Shown in pieces: positions 1 to 9,194 of a stretch of DNA of 64,000 bases. A model generated the notes under the pieces. The model searched no databases. It was not told the DNA's origin and saw only the letters and a program-made list of their open reading frames with translations. Positions within the stretch are counted from its first letter, which is position 1, and each line of letters starts with the position of its first letter. The stretch is from the NCBI RefSeq assembly GCF_021228295.1, contig NZ_JAJQPD010000004.1, forward strand, positions 124,001-188,000, written 5' to 3'. The translations under genes and the position numbers were made by a program. This stretch comes from Agromyces humatus. Lineage in GTDB: Bacteria > Actinomycetota > Actinomycetes > Actinomycetales > Microbacteriaceae.

Positions 1-132
1 GTCGCGGCCACCGCCGCGACGACCGTCGCGCTCGTTGCGCGCCGGCTCCGAAGCGGCTGCCGTCTCGACGGGTGCCGCTGCGGTCACCTCGGGCTCCTTC
101 GTAGTGCCATTTTCAACAGATGCTGTGCTCAC
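1..132 (-). CDS. rpsE: 30S ribosomal protein S5, N-terminal part (runs off the window)
   Basis: Only the first 44 codons are inside the window. The GTG at 132 overlaps the rplR stop (GTGA) and opens a low-complexity Ala/Glu/Pro leader followed by [13 protein letters not shown], the charged Gly/Arg-rich extension seen before the S5 core in actinobacteria. A second in-frame GTG at 87 has a better ribosome binding site (AAGGAG, 6 nt spacing) and would drop 15 residues, so the start is not settled. S5 sits at the 30S decoding region and in translational accuracy. The place after rplR and the N-terminal style make the call secure even though the conserved core is outside the window. Confidence 0.85.
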   Translation of the reverse strand, partial: MSTASVENGTTKEPEVTAAAPVETAAASEPARNERDGRRGGGRD

Positions 133-488
133 AGGTTGAGCCCTGCCTCTCGCGCTCCATCGGCGATCGCTGCGACACGACCGGCGTACTTGTTGCCGCC
201 GCGGTCGAAGACGACCGACTCGATGCCGGCCTGCTTCGCGCGCTCTGCGACGAGCTCGCCGACCTTCTTGGCCTTGGCGGTCTTGTCACCGTCGAACGCA
301 CGGAGGTCGGCCTCCATGGTCGAGGCGCTGGCGACGGTGAGGCCCTTGCTGTCGTCGACGACCTGCACGAACACGTGACGGGCCGAACGGGTGACGACGA
401 GGCGCGGGCGCAACTCGGTGCCGACGACCTTCTTGCGAAGGCGGGTGTGGCGGCGCGAACGCGCAGCCGTCTTGGTCTTCACAGCCAT
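129..488 (-). CDS. rplR: 50S ribosomal protein L18
   Basis: This 119-residue protein binds 5S rRNA in the central protuberance with L5. The basic N-terminus ([13 protein letters not shown]) and the core motifs [20 protein letters not shown] and [23 protein letters not shown] are diagnostic of L18. Length is normal for the family. It lies in the spc operon between rplF (3 nt gap) and rpsE (4 nt overlap), so it is translated as part of a coupled series. Confidence 0.98.
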   Translation of the reverse strand: MAVKTKTAARSRRHTRLRKKVVGTELRPRLVVTRSARHVFVQVVDDSKGLTVASASTMEADLRAFDGDKTAKAKKVGELVAERAKQAGIESVVFDRGGNKYAGRVAAIADGAREAGLNL

Positions 489-490
489 GA

Positions 491-1027
491 TTACTTACCT
501 GACTTTCCGGCCTTGCGACGCACGACCTCGCCGGCGTAGCGGATGCCCTTGCCCTTGTAGGGCTCGGGCTTCTTGATCTTGCGGATGTTCGCGGCGGTCT
601 CACCGACGGCCTGCTTGTCGATGCCCGCGACCGTGAGCTTGTTGTTGCCCTCGACCGTGAACGTGATGCCGGCCGGAGCCTCGACGACCACGGGGTGCGA
701 GAAGCCGAGCGCGAACTCGATCGACGAGCCCTTCTGGGCCACGCGGTAACCGGTGCCGACGATCTCGAGGCCCTTGGAGTAGCCCTGGGTCACGCCGATG
801 ATCTGATTGGCGATGAGGGTACGGGTGAGTCCGTGCAGCGAACGCGAGCTGCGCTCGTCGTCGGGGCGGCTGACGAGAACCTGGTTCTCCTCGACCTTGG
901 CCTCGATCGGGGCTGCGACGACGAGCGCGAGCTCGCCCTTCGGGCCCTTAACCGAGACGTCCTGGCCGTCGATCGTCACAGTGACGCCGGCGGGGATGTC
1001 AATGGGAAGTCGTCCAATACGCGACAT
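491..1027 (-). CDS. rplF: 50S ribosomal protein L6
   Basis: 178 residues, the usual L6 length. It begins [15 protein letters not shown] and ends with the signature [19 protein letters not shown], the C-terminal L6 motif that contacts 23S rRNA near the sarcin-ricin loop. It lies 6 nt downstream of rpsH and 2 nt upstream of rplR in the spc operon. Nothing unusual was seen. Confidence 0.98.
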   Translation of the reverse strand: MSRIGRLPIDIPAGVTVTIDGQDVSVKGPKGELALVVAAPIEAKVEENQVLVSRPDDERSSRSLHGLTRTLIANQIIGVTQGYSKGLEIVGTGYRVAQKGSSIEFALGFSHPVVVEAPAGITFTVEGNNKLTVAGIDKQAVGETAANIRKIKKPEPYKGKGIRYAGEVVRRKAGKSGK

Positions 1028-1033
1028 CAGTGG

Positions 1034-1432
1034 CTACCACACGTAGGCGAGGACTTCCCCACCCACGCCCTTCTTCTCGGCCTGGCGGTCGGTGAGCAGA
1101 CCGCTGGAGGTGGACAGGATCGCGACACCGAGGCCGCCGAGGACCTTGGGCAGCTCGGTCGACTTCGCGTAGACGCGGAGGCCGGGCTTCGAGACGCGCT
1201 TGATCCCGGCGATCGAACGCTCGCGGTTGGGGCCGAACTTGAGCTGCAGCGTGAGGGTCTTGCCGACGCGTGCGTCGACGACCTCGAAGTCCGCGATGTA
1301 GCCCTCCTTCTTCAGGATCTCGGCGATGTGCGCCTTGAGCTTGGAGTTCGGCATGGACACGGAGTCGTGGTGCGCGGAGTTCGCGTTCCGCAGACGGGTC
1401 AGCATGTCAGCGACCGGATCGGTCATCGTCAT
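1034..1432 (-). CDS. rpsH: 30S ribosomal protein S8
   Basis: 132 residues. It starts [17 protein letters not shown] and ends with the S8 signature [21 protein letters not shown]8 is a primary 16S rRNA binder and in many bacteria an autoregulator of the spc operon. Upstream it is separated from rplE by 127 nt that hold a strong hairpin but no rpsN, unlike the classical order L5-S14-S8. RBS for ATG 1432 is AAGGAA, visible as the reverse complement of 1441-1446. Confidence 0.98.
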   Translation of the reverse strand: MTMTDPVADMLTRLRNANSAHHDSVSMPNSKLKAHIAEILKKEGYIADFEVVDARVGKTLTLQLKFGPNRERSIAGIKRVSKPGLRVYAKSTELPKVLGGLGVAILSTSSGLLTDRQAEKKGVGGEVLAYVW

Positions 1433-1522
1433 GTCAGTCGTTCCTTACGTTCACCAGGTTTCAGGACCCGTTACACGGGGACTGACCTGTGGTGTCGGTT
1501 CCAGCGGGTGCCGGGACCGGGT

Positions 1523-1554
1523 CGGATGCCGCAGAGCGCGCCCTGCGGCATCCG
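1523..1554 (-). terminator. 12-bp perfect hairpin between rplE and rpsH
   Basis: Perfect inverted repeat CGGATGCCGCAG / CTGCGGCATCCG with an 8-nt loop, beginning a few nt after the rplE stop on the minus strand. No T tract follows, so it may be an attenuator or an mRNA-stabilising or processing hairpin inside the operon rather than a full terminator. It occupies the position where rpsN usually lies. Confidence 0.6.
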
Positions 1555-1559
1555 GAGTC

Positions 1560-2147
1560 TCAGTTGGCGGCGTCGGCCGACTTGAACGGGAAGCCGAGCT
1601 GCTTGAGCAGCGTGCGACCCTCGTCGTCGTTCTTGGCGGTGGTCACCACAGTGATGTCCATGCCGCGGACGCGGTCGATCTTGTCTTGGTCGATCTCGTG
1701 GAACACGCTCTGCTCCGTGAGGCCGAAGGTGTAGTTGCCGTTGCCGTCGAACTGCGCGTCGGACAGGCCGCGGAAGTCGCGGATACGCGGGAGCGCGAGC
1801 GAGAGCAGGCGGTCGAGGAACTCCCACATGCGGTCGCCGCGCAGCGTGACGTGCGCGCCGATCGGCTGCCCCTCGCGCAGCTTGAACTGCGCGATGGACT
1901 TGCGGGCCTTGGTGACCTGCGGCTTCTGGCCCGTGATCTTCGTGAGGTCGGCGATGGCGCCGTCGATGATCTTGCCATCGCGCGCGGCCTCGCCCACACC
2001 CATGTTCACGACGATCTTCACGAGGCCGGGCACCTGGTGCACGTTGGTGTAGCCGTGCGCCTCGGTGAGGCTCTTCGTGATCTCGTTCCGGTACTTGGTC
2101 TTCAGTCGCGGCTGGATTTTGCCAGCCTGCGTCGCCGTATCGGTCAT
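1560..2147 (-). CDS. rplE: 50S ribosomal protein L5
   Basis: 195 residues with the L5 landmarks [41 protein letters not shown] and [20 protein letters not shown]5 binds 5S rRNA with L18 and contacts P-site tRNA. The ATG overlaps the rplX stop by one base (TAATG). A short actinobacterial N-terminal extension ([16 protein letters not shown]) is present. A strong hairpin follows immediately. Confidence 0.98.
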   Translation of the reverse strand: MTDTATQAGKIQPRLKTKYRNEITKSLTEAHGYTNVHQVPGLVKIVVNMGVGEAARDGKIIDGAIADLTKITGQKPQVTKARKSIAQFKLREGQPIGAHVTLRGDRMWEFLDRLLSLALPRIRDFRGLSDAQFDGNGNYTFGLTEQSVFHEIDQDKIDRVRGMDITVVTTAKNDDEGRTLLKQLGFPFKSADAAN

Positions 2148-2506
2148 TACAGGTCCTTACCTGACTTCTTCGCGTAACGAACGCGGACCGTCTTCTCGAC
2201 GCCGTCCTTCGTCACGACCTCTTCACGGAAGCCGACACGCGTCGGCTTCTTCGTCTCGGGGTCGACGAGCGCAACGTTCGAGACGTGGATCGAGGACTCG
2301 TGGGTCTCGATGCCGCCCGTCTTCGTGCCGCGCTGCGTCTGGCCGACGCGCACGTGCTTCGTGACGAAGTTGATGCCTTCGACGACGACACGGTTCTCGG
2401 CGACGATCACTTCGAGGACCTTGCCCTGCTTGCCGCGGTCTCCGCCGCGGGCCTGGCTGCGGCCCGAGATGACCTGCACGAGGTCACCCTTCTTGATGTT
2501 GGCCAT
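2147..2506 (-). CDS. rplX: 50S ribosomal protein L24
   Basis: 119 residues. The N-terminal KOW motif is clear ([16 protein letters not shown], then [21 protein letters not shown]). L24 nucleates 50S assembly at the 5' end of 23S rRNA. It is slightly longer than the E. coli protein because of the C-terminal part after [14 protein letters not shown], as is usual in actinobacteria. 3 nt gap to rplN and 1 nt overlap with rplE. Confidence 0.97.
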   Translation of the reverse strand: MANIKKGDLVQVISGRSQARGGDRGKQGKVLEVIVAENRVVVEGINFVTKHVRVGQTQRGTKTGGIETHESSIHVSNVALVDPETKKPTRVGFREEVVTKDGVEKTVRVRYAKKSGKDL

Positions 2507-2509
2507 GGC

Positions 2510-2878
2510 TTAGATAACCTCCGGTGCCAGCGAGATGATCTTCATGAACTTCTTGTCGCGAAGCTCGCGACCGACCGGTCCGAAGATGCGGGTGCCGCGG
2601 GGGTCACCGTCGTTCTTCAGGATGACCGCGGCGTTCTCGTCGAACTTGATGTAGGAGCCGTCGGGACGACGGGTCTCCTTGACGGTGCGGACGATGACGG
2701 CCTTGACCACATCGCCCTTCTTGACGTTGCCGCCCGGGATGGCGTCCTTGACGGTCGCGACGATGACGTCGCCGAGGCCGGCATAGCGACGCTTCGAGCC
2801 GCCGAGAACGCGAATGGTGAGCAGCTCCTTGGCGCCGGTGTTGTCGGCGACCTTGACTCGTGATTCCTGCTGAAGCAC
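2510..2878 (-). CDS. rplN: 50S ribosomal protein L14
   Basis: 122 residues, the standard L14 length. [20 protein letters not shown] and [20 protein letters not shown] are diagnostic. L14 lies at the 50S side of the subunit interface. It is placed between rpsQ and rplX, with a 32-nt gap upstream that carries the ribosome binding site GAAGGAG. Confidence 0.98.
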   Translation of the reverse strand: MLQQESRVKVADNTGAKELLTIRVLGGSKRRYAGLGDVIVATVKDAIPGGNVKKGDVVKAVIVRTVKETRRPDGSYIKFDENAAVILKNDGDPRGTRIFGPVGRELRDKKFMKIISLAPEVI

Positions 2879-2910
2879 TTCGAACTCCTTCTTTCAAGCA
2901 AGCCCGAGGC

Positions 2911-3216
2911 TTACTTGGCCTTCTCGACGATCTCGACGAGACGCCAGCGCTTCGTGGCGCTGAGCGGGCGGGTCTCGGTGATGACGACCAGGTCGCCGAT
3001 GCCGGCGGTGTTCTGCTCGTCGTGCGCCTTGATCTTCGAGGAGCGACGCAGGACCTTGCCGTACAGCGGGTGCTTCACGCGGTCCTCGACCTCGACGACG
3101 ATGGTCTTGTCCATCTTGTCGCTGACGACATAGCCACGACGCACCTTGCGGTACGGGCGCTGGGCGACGGCCGTCTCGGCGACCTCGGCCTCAGGGGCCT
3201 TCTTGGTCTCAGCCAT
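2911..3216 (-). CDS. rpsQ: 30S ribosomal protein S17
   Basis: 101 residues. The OB-fold core reads [20 protein letters not shown] and [19 protein letters not shown], typical of S17. An acidic/Ala-rich leader ([19 protein letters not shown]) of about 20 residues precedes it, a common actinobacterial feature. It follows rpmC with a 2-nt gap. Confidence 0.97.
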   Translation of the reverse strand: MAETKKAPEAEVAETAVAQRPYRKVRRGYVVSDKMDKTIVVEVEDRVKHPLYGKVLRRSSKIKAHDEQNTAGIGDLVVITETRPLSATKRWRLVEIVEKAK

Positions 3217-3218
3217 GA

Positions 3219-3548
3219 TCAGGCCTCCTTCGTCTCTGCCTCGGCAGCAGCATCAGCGGATGCCTCGGCCTTGGCCTTCTTGGTCTTCTTCTCGGCCTTG
3301 GCGGGAGCCGCCTCGACCGGTGCGGGAGTGGCACGGATGCCGAGCTCGCGCTCACGGATGACCGTGTAGATGCGAGCGATGTCGCGCTTGACGGCCTTGA
3401 CGCGGCCGTGGCTCTCGAGCTGGCCGGTGGCCGACTGGAAGCGCAGGTTGAACAGCTCCTCCTTGGCCTTCTTCAGCTCGTCGACGAGTCGCTCGTCTTC
3501 AAACGTGTCGAGCTCTGCGGGGCTGAGCTCCTTGGTTCCGACGGCCAT
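3219..3548 (-). CDS. rpmC: 50S ribosomal protein L29 with C-terminal extension
   Basis: 109 residues, against about 65-80 for most L29. The two-helix core is in residues 1-75 ([56 protein letters not shown]). The remaining tail of about 35 residues is an Ala/Lys/Glu low-complexity segment. L29 lies at the peptide exit tunnel with L23, so the tail could extend to the exit site; that is inference. It overlaps rplP by one base. Confidence 0.96.
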   Translation of the reverse strand: MAVGTKELSPAELDTFEDERLVDELKKAKEELFNLRFQSATGQLESHGRVKAVKRDIARIYTVIRERELGIRATPAPVEAAPAKAEKKTKKAKAEASADAAAEAETKEA

Positions 3549-3967
3549 TATGCGTCGCCCTCCTCGCGCTTGATGATGCGTGCCTTGAGGGGCAGCTTGT
3601 GGATGGCACGGGTCATCGCTTCACGAGCGAGCTCTTCAGAGACGCCCGAGACCTCGAAGAGGACGCGGCCCGGCTTGACGTTGGCGACCCACCACTCGGG
3701 CGAACCCTTACCGGAACCCATGCGGGTCTCAGCAGGCTTCTTCGTGAGCGGACGGTCGGGGTAGATGTTGATCCACACCTTGCCACCACGCTTGATGTGA
3801 CGGGTCATCGCGATACGAGCGGACTCGATCTGACGGTTGGTCACGTACGCGGGGGTCAGGGCCTGGATGCCGTACTCACCGAAGGAGACCTTCGTGCCAC
3901 CGGTCGCCTGGCCGGAACGGCCGGGGTGGTGCTGCTTGCGGTACTTGACTCGACGGGGAATCAACAT
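3548..3967 (-). CDS. rplP: 50S ribosomal protein L16
   Basis: 139 residues, normal length. [39 protein letters not shown] and [20 protein letters not shown] are L16 signatures. L16 binds near the A-site tRNA elbow and is needed for late 50S assembly. 2-nt gap after rpsC, 1-nt overlap with rpmC. Confidence 0.98.
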   Translation of the reverse strand: MLIPRRVKYRKQHHPGRSGQATGGTKVSFGEYGIQALTPAYVTNRQIESARIAMTRHIKRGGKVWINIYPDRPLTKKPAETRMGSGKGSPEWWVANVKPGRVLFEVSGVSEELAREAMTRAIHKLPLKARIIKREEGDA

Positions 3968-3969
3968 GG

Positions 3970-4722
3970 TTATGCCTCAACTCCTGCTGCCACCGGCTCC
4001 TGCGCCTTGGGCGCACGGCGGGGGCGGTCACTGCGGTCACCGCGCGAGGGCTTCTGCGAAGCCTGCTCGCGGGCGAGCTCCTTGTTGGTGATGTCGCCCT
4101 TGTAGATCCAGACCTTCACGCCGATGCGGCCGAAGGTGGTCTTGGCCTCGTAGAAGCCGTAGTCGATGTTCGCGCGCAGGGTGTGCAGGGGCACACGGCC
4201 TTCGCGGTAGAACTCCGAGCGGCTCATCTCGGCGCCGCCGAGGCGGCCCGACACCTGGATGCGGACACCCTTGGCGCCGGCGCGCTGTGCGCCCTGCAGG
4301 CCCTTGCGCATCGCGCGGCGGAACGCCACACGAGCCGAGAGCTGCTCGGCGATGCCCTGGGCGACGAGCTGGGCGTCGGCCTCGGGGTTCTTCACCTCGA
4401 GGATGTTGAGCTGGATCTGCTTGCCGCTCAGCTTCTCGAGGTCGGCGCGGATGCGCTCTGCCTCGGCGCCGCGGCGGCCGATCACGATGCCGGGACGGGC
4501 CGTGTGGATGTCCACGCGGACGCGGTCGCGGGTGCGCTCGATCTCGATGCGCGAGACACCGGCGCGGTCGAGCGACGTCTGGAGCAGGCGACGGATCTTG
4601 ACATCCTCAGCGAGGTAGTCGGCGTAGCGCTGTCCGGGCTTCGTGGAGTCGGAGAACCACCGCGACACGTGGTCGGTGGTGATGCCCAGACGGAAGCCGT
4701 ACGGGTTGACCTTCTGACCCAT
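3970..4722 (-). CDS. rpsC: 30S ribosomal protein S3
   Basis: 250 residues. [20 protein letters not shown] opens the protein; the KH domain contains [19 protein letters not shown], and the C-terminal signature [20 protein letters not shown] is present. S3 lines the mRNA entry tunnel and has helicase activity there. The tail after about residue 215 is charged low complexity ([20 protein letters not shown]). It overlaps rplV by one base. Confidence 0.98.
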   Translation of the reverse strand: MGQKVNPYGFRLGITTDHVSRWFSDSTKPGQRYADYLAEDVKIRRLLQTSLDRAGVSRIEIERTRDRVRVDIHTARPGIVIGRRGAEAERIRADLEKLSGKQIQLNILEVKNPEADAQLVAQGIAEQLSARVAFRRAMRKGLQGAQRAGAKGVRIQVSGRLGGAEMSRSEFYREGRVPLHTLRANIDYGFYEAKTTFGRIGVKVWIYKGDITNKELAREQASQKPSRGDRSDRPRRAPKAQEPVAAGVEA

Positions 4723-5087
4723 TACTTCGTACCCTCCTCGGGCGTGGCGAGCACGACGGTGATGTGGCTCGTTCGCTTGTTGATGCGGAAGGCACGACCC
4801 TGCGCCCGCGGCTGGAATCGCTTGAGGGTGGTGCCCTCATCGACGAATGCGCGGCTGATGTAGAGGTCTTGCTCGTCCAGGTAGGTGTTCGAGGCATCGG
4901 CCTTGACGCGAGCGTTCGCGATGGCCGAGGCGACGAGCTTGTACACCGGCTCGCTCGCACCCTGGGGTGCGAACTTCAGGATGGCGAGTGCCTCCTGTGC
5001 CTGCTTGCCGCGGATCATGTTGACGACGCGGCGGGCCTTCATGGGGGTCACGCGGATGTGTCGCACGCGTGCGATCGACTCCACCAT
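4722..5087 (-). CDS. rplV: 50S ribosomal protein L22
   Basis: 121 residues. [20 protein letters not shown] at the N-terminus and [20 protein letters not shown] at the C-terminal hairpin are L22 hallmarks. The beta-hairpin loop lines the nascent peptide tunnel and is the region where macrolide-resistance changes arise; no insertion is visible. The RBS is strong (AAGGAGGAAAG before ATG 5087). Confidence 0.98.
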   Translation of the reverse strand: MVESIARVRHIRVTPMKARRVVNMIRGKQAQEALAILKFAPQGASEPVYKLVASAIANARVKADASNTYLDEQDLYISRAFVDEGTTLKRFQPRAQGRAFRINKRTSHITVVLATPEEGTK

Positions 5088-5112
5088 TTCTTTCCTCCTT
5101 CACGCCACCGCG

Positions 5113-5394
5113 TCAGCGGCGGCGGCCCTTCTTGTCGTCCTTCACGTGTCCACGGAAGGTGCGGGTGGGGGCGAACTCGCCGAGCTTGTGACCCACCATG
5201 GTCTCGGTGACGAACACCGGGATGTGCTTGCGGCCGTCGTGCACGGCGATCGTGTGCCCCAGCATGGCGGGGATGATCATCGAGCGACGTGACCAGGTCT
5301 TGATGACGTTCTTCGAACCGGCTTCGTTCTGGGTGACGACCTTGCGAAGCAGGTGGTCGTCGACGAAGGGGCCCTTCTTGAGACTGCGCGGCAT
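5113..5394 (-). CDS. rpsS: 30S ribosomal protein S19
   Basis: 93 residues, the exact family size. [19 protein letters not shown] and [20 protein letters not shown] are diagnostic. S19 works with S13 at the head of the 30S subunit. It lies 12 nt after rplB and 25 nt before rplV in the S10 operon. Confidence 0.99.
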   Translation of the reverse strand: MPRSLKKGPFVDDHLLRKVVTQNEAGSKNVIKTWSRRSMIIPAMLGHTIAVHDGRKHIPVFVTETMVGHKLGEFAPTRTFRGHVKDDKKGRRR

Positions 5395-5406
5395 CTTCTT
5401 CTACTC

Positions 5407-6246
5407 CTACTTGCGCTTCTTGCCGACGGTGCGACGACGGACGATGAGCTTGTCGCTCTCCTTGTTGGGGCGACGGGTGCGTCCCTCGGACTGACCCCAG
5501 GGGCTGACCGGGTGGCGACCACCGGAGGTCTTGCCCTCACCACCACCGTGCGGGTGGTCGACCGGGTTCATCGCGACACCGCGAACGGTCGGGCGGACGC
5601 CCTTCCAGCGCTTGCGGCCTGCCTTGCCCCAGTTGATGTTCGACTGCTCGGCGTTGCCGACCTCGCCGACGGTCGCGCGGCAGCGCGCGTCGACGTTGCG
5701 GATCTCGCCCGACGGCAGGCGGAGCTGCGCGTAGGGGCCGTCCTTGGCGACCAGACGCACCGAGGCGCCGGCCGAGCGAGCCATCTTCGCGCCGCCACCG
5801 GGACGGAGCTCGATGGCGTGGATGACGGTACCGGTGGGGATGTTGCGCAGCGGCAGGTTGTTGCCCGGCTTGATGTCGGCGTTGGGGCCCGACTCGATGG
5901 GGTCGCCCTGCGACAGCTTGTTCGGCGCGAGGATGTAGCGCTTCGTGCCGTCCACGAAGTGGATGAGCGCGATGCGGGCGGTGCGGTTGGGGTCGTACTC
6001 GATGTGAGCGACCTTGGCGGGCACGCCGTCCTTGTCGTTGCGGCGGAAGTCGATCACGCGGTACTGGCGCTTGTGGCCACCACCGATGTGACGCGTCGTG
6101 ATGCGGCCCTGGTTGTTGCGGCCACCGGTCTTCGACAGGGGGCGGAGCAGCGACTTCTCGGGCGTCGAGCGGGTGATCTCGGCGAAGTCGGCGACCGACG
6201 AACCGCGACGGCCCGGGGTCGTGGGCTTGTACTTGCGAATAGCCAT
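5407..6246 (-). CDS. rplB: 50S ribosomal protein L2
   Basis: 279 residues. The start [20 protein letters not shown], the RNA-binding core ([20 protein letters not shown]) and the peptidyl-transferase-proximal segment [20 protein letters not shown], including the conserved His, are all intact. L2 is required for subunit association and peptide-bond formation. 17-nt gap to rplW. Confidence 0.99.
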   Translation of the reverse strand: MAIRKYKPTTPGRRGSSVADFAEITRSTPEKSLLRPLSKTGGRNNQGRITTRHIGGGHKRQYRVIDFRRNDKDGVPAKVAHIEYDPNRTARIALIHFVDGTKRYILAPNKLSQGDPIESGPNADIKPGNNLPLRNIPTGTVIHAIELRPGGGAKMARSAGASVRLVAKDGPYAQLRLPSGEIRNVDARCRATVGEVGNAEQSNINWGKAGRKRWKGVRPTVRGVAMNPVDHPHGGGEGKTSGGRHPVSPWGQSEGRTRRPNKESDKLIVRRRTVGKKRK

Positions 6247-6263
6247 GTGTTTTCCTCTGCTCC

Positions 6264-6566
6264 CTAGCCGACAGCCGTGAAGATGTCGATCGAGCCGGAC
6301 TTGAGGGTGACGATCGCGCGCTTGGTGTCCTTGCGCTTGCCCATGCCGAACCGGGTGCGGCGGGTCTTGCCCTGACGGTTCAGGGTGTTGATCGACGCCA
6401 CCTGGACGTTGAAGATCTTCTCGATCGCGAGCTTGATCTCGGTCTTGTTCGAGCGGGGGTCCACGATGAACGTGTACTTGCCCTCGTCGATCAGGCCGTA
6501 GCTCTTCTCGGAGACGACCGGCGAGAGGATGATGTCGCGCGGGTCCTTGTTGTGTGCGGCGCTCAT
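6264..6566 (-). CDS. rplW: 50S ribosomal protein L23
   Basis: 100 residues. [20 protein letters not shown] and [20 protein letters not shown] are L23 motifs. L23 is at the tunnel exit and is the docking site for trigger factor and SRP. The ATG overlaps the rplD stop by 4 nt (ATGA), so the two are translationally coupled. Confidence 0.98.
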   Translation of the reverse strand: MSAAHNKDPRDIILSPVVSEKSYGLIDEGKYTFIVDPRSNKTEIKLAIEKIFNVQVASINTLNRQGKTRRTRFGMGKRKDTKRAIVTLKSGSIDIFTAVG

Positions 6567-7222
6567 GCCGAGACCTCTTCCTTCTTCGCCGACTTCGCGG
6601 CCACGAAGGCCTCGAGCGCGGCGCTGCTGAAGACGATGTCGTCGGAGACGAGCACGTCGTAGGCGTTCAGCTGGTCGACCGGCAGCACGTGCACGGTCGG
6701 GATGTTGCGCACCGCGCGCTCGGCGAGTTCCTCGTCGCGCGTGAGCACGATGAGGTAGCGCTTCGCCGGGGCGATCGCACCGAGGAGCGTGACGGCGTCC
6801 TTCGTCTTCGGGGCCTCACCGGCGACGAACGCCGAGACCGCGTGGACGCGGCCGCCGCGAGCGCGGTCGGAGAGGGCGCCGAGGAGGGCGGCGGCGATCA
6901 TCTTCTTGGGGGTGCGCTGCGAGTAGTCGCGCGGCTGCGGGCCGTGCACGATGCCACCACCGGTCATCTGGGGAGCACGGATCGAACCCTGGCGGGCGCG
7001 GCCGGTGCCCTTCTGCTTGAACGGCTTGCGACCGGCGCCGGAAACCTCGCCGCGGGTCTTGGTCTTGTGCGTGCCCTGGCGTGCCGCAGCGAGCTGGGCG
7101 ACGACGACCTGGTGGATGAGCGGGACGTTGGTCTGCACGTCGAAGAGCTCGGCGGGCAGCTCGACCGTGCCGGACTTCTTGCCGGTCGCGTCGAGCACGT
7201 CGATGGTGTTGGCGGTAGCCAT
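6563..7222 (-). CDS. rplD: 50S ribosomal protein L4
   Basis: 219 residues. The tunnel-lining loop is recognisable ([40 protein letters not shown]). In E. coli L4 represses its own operon by attenuation; no such leader could be recognised here. A 3-nt gap separates it from rplC. Confidence 0.98.
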   Translation of the reverse strand: MATANTIDVLDATGKKSGTVELPAELFDVQTNVPLIHQVVVAQLAAARQGTHKTKTRGEVSGAGRKPFKQKGTGRARQGSIRAPQMTGGGIVHGPQPRDYSQRTPKKMIAAALLGALSDRARGGRVHAVSAFVAGEAPKTKDAVTLLGAIAPAKRYLIVLTRDEELAERAVRNIPTVHVLPVDQLNAYDVLVSDDIVFSSAALEAFVAAKSAKKEEVSA

Positions 7223-7225
7223 GGA

Positions 7226-7882
7226 CTACGCCCCCTTCACTGCGTTGCGGACGAAAACGAGACGGCCGCGCGCACCGGGAACCGCGCCCTTGACGAGGAG
7301 GAGGCCCTTGTCGGCGTCGACGGCGTGCACGCGGAGGTTGAGCACGGTCACGCGCTCGCCACCCATGCGACCGGCCATGCGCATGCCCTTGAAGACACGG
7401 CTGGGGGTCGACGAGGCACCGATCGAACCGGGCTTGCGGTGGTTGCGGTGGGAACCGTGCGAGGCGGAGACGCCCTTGAAGTTGTGGCGCTTCATGACAC
7501 CGGCGAAGCCCTTGCCCTTGCTCGTGCCGACGACGTCGACGAGCTGGCCTGCTTCGAAGGTGGCGTCGACCGTGAGCTCCTGGCCGAGCTCGTAGCTCGC
7601 GGCGTCGGCGGTGCGCACCTCGGCGAGGTGGCGACGCGGGGTGACGCCGGCCTCACGGAAGTGGCCGGCGGCCGGCTGGTTGACCTTGCGCGGATCGATG
7701 GCGCCCGCCGCGATCTGCACGGCTTCGTAGCCGTCCTTCTCGGGGGTGCGAACCTGGGTGACCACGTTCGGAGCGATCTCGATGACAGTGACCGGAACGA
7801 GCTTGTTGTTCTCGTCCCACACCTGGGTCATGCCGAGCTTGGTGCCGAGCAGACCCTTCACGTTCTTGGTAGCGGAAGACAT
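7226..7882 (-). CDS. rplC: 50S ribosomal protein L3
   Basis: 218 residues. [20 protein letters not shown] at the N-terminus and the loop [20 protein letters not shown] that reaches toward the peptidyl transferase centre are typical of L3. It follows rpsJ by 8 nt. It is the second gene of the S10 operon. Confidence 0.99.
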   Translation of the reverse strand: MSSATKNVKGLLGTKLGMTQVWDENNKLVPVTVIEIAPNVVTQVRTPEKDGYEAVQIAAGAIDPRKVNQPAAGHFREAGVTPRRHLAEVRTADAASYELGQELTVDATFEAGQLVDVVGTSKGKGFAGVMKRHNFKGVSASHGSHRNHRKPGSIGASSTPSRVFKGMRMAGRMGGERVTVLNLRVHAVDADKGLLLVKGAVPGARGRLVFVRNAVKGA

Positions 7883-7890
7883 CTGTTACC

Positions 7891-8199
7891 TCAGAGCTTG
7901 ATCTCGATGTTGACGTCGGCGGGGAGGTCGAGACGCATGAGCGAGTCGACGGCCTTCGGCGTCGGGTCCACGATGTCGATGAGGCGCTTGTGGGTGCGCA
8001 TCTCGAAGTGCTCGCGGCTGTCCTTGTACTTGTGGGGCGAGCGGATGACGCACACCACGTTCTTCTCCGTCGGAAGCGGCACGGGGCCGACGACCGTGGC
8101 ACCCGCGCGGGTCACCGTGTCGACGATCTTGCGCGCCGAGGTGTCGATGACCTCGTGGTCATACGACTTCAGTCGAATGCGGATCTTCTGTCCCGCCAT
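7891..8199 (-). CDS. rpsJ: 30S ribosomal protein S10
   Basis: 102 residues from ATG 8199 ([20 protein letters not shown]), the standard S10 length and start. A further in-frame ATG at 8220 would add seven residues not found in the family. [20 protein letters not shown] and the C-terminus [11 protein letters not shown] are intact. S10 is both a 30S head protein and the NusE antitermination factor. It is the first gene of the S10 operon and is preceded by a 504-bp gene-free region. Confidence 0.98.
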   Translation of the reverse strand: MAGQKIRIRLKSYDHEVIDTSARKIVDTVTRAGATVVGPVPLPTEKNVVCVIRSPHKYKDSREHFEMRTHKRLIDIVDPTPKAVDSLMRLDLPADVNIEIKL

Positions 8200-8703
8200 C
8201 TCGAACTCTCTCTCTGTCAAGGCGTCTTACCCCTTCCGAGGGCATCGGACGCCGCGTAGTCACTCCGTGTGAAGCACCACTGTTCTTCTGTCAAAGGCCG
8301 GTGATCGAGCCTGTCGAAACCACCGTTCGGGATGTCCCGGGGCGATACCCTCGACACGCTCGACCTTCGAGCCTCACCGACGCGCGCGCGGACACAGGGG
8401 ACCCATGGCCTCGAGGTTGTCGGTTTGTCTGTTCTCCTGCCTGCGGCCTAGCCTGACCCCCTGGCCGTCTCTCACGAGAACGCCGCGGGTGGCTATGCAC
8501 TGCCTGACAGTGATCCGATCAGCGCGCACGAGTGCACGCGTTCGAAATGTTGAACTCAACGAGTTTGCCACAGTCGAGGCATCCGTGCAACCCGGGCGTG
8601 TCGCGCCCGACGGATCTCCCAGCGACGTCGCAGGAACTGGCGACGCCCCCCGGTCCGGTGGCCCATGATGGAGTCAGGACCGACCGCGACGACAAGGAGA
8701 GCC
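8200..8703. other. Long gene-free leader between rpsJ and the OsmC-like gene
   Basis: No supportable gene was found. The stretch must hold the promoter and leader of the 17-cistron ribosomal series on the minus strand and the promoter of the plus-strand OsmC-like gene. It contains a repeat at 8298-8324, a short hairpin CACTG-cctga-CAGTG (8498-8512) and overlapping small palindromes around 8549-8566 (GTTGA-AC-TCAAC). I could not assign -35/-10 boxes with confidence on either strand. Confidence 0.5.
8298..8324. repeat. REP-like intergenic repeat unit
   Basis: Minus-strand reading GGTTTCGACAGGCTCGATCA followed by CCGG. Sequences of this form (TTTCGACAGGCTC...CACCGG) recur between genes of Microbacteriaceae as far as I recall, so I call it a REP-like element. 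A related element lies after rpoC at 36349-36420. Confidence 0.55.
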
Positions 8704-9159
8704 ATGAGCGAGCACGCGCATCAGGTGAGCGAGCGGATCGGCCCGGGCAGCGTCTCGGTCACGCGCACCGGCAGCCGCACCTACGAGGGACTGAACGAAC
8801 GCGGCGCGACCGTGCGCATCGGCGGCTCCGAGCTCGAGGGCGAGCACTTCACACCGGGTGAACTGCTGAAGATCGCGCTCATCGGCTGCGCCGGCCTCAG
8901 CACCGACCGCGTCGCCGCCCGCAGGCTCGGCGACGAGTACGCGATCACGATCTGGGCGCACGGGGTCAGCGACCCCGAGGAGAACCGCTACACGCGCATC
9001 GAGGAAGAACTGCTCGTCGACCTGGGCGGGCTCGACCCGAGTGATCGTACGAAGCTCATCGACATCATGGAGCGGGCGATCGCACGCGGATGCACCGTGG
9101 CTCGCAGCGTCGAGGAAAGCATCGATCTCGTCACCACCATCGACGGCACGCCCGTCTGA
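8704..9159 (+). CDS. OsmC/Ohr-like peroxiredoxin family protein
   Basis: 151 residues from ATG 8704, chosen because AAGGAG lies 5 nt upstream; an earlier in-frame ATG at 8665 lacks this. The family reduces organic peroxides with a pair of cysteines. C62 (ALIGCAGLSTDRV) and C130 (ARGCTVARSV) sit at the expected positions, on the central helix and near the C-terminal helix. The segment FTPGELLKIALIGCAG is the characteristic OsmC stretch. It is transcribed away from the ribosomal operon and converges with the acyltransferase gene. Whether it is OsmC, Ohr or the YhfA-like branch cannot be decided by eye. Confidence 0.85.
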   Translation: MSEHAHQVSERIGPGSVSVTRTGSRTYEGLNERGATVRIGGSELEGEHFTPGELLKIALIGCAGLSTDRVAARRLGDEYAITIWAHGVSDPEENRYTRIEEELLVDLGGLDPSDRTKLIDIMERAIARGCTVARSVEESIDLVTTIDGTPV

Positions 9160-9194
9160 GCCGACGGCGTCGCGCGCGGGCCGGATCGGCCGGC

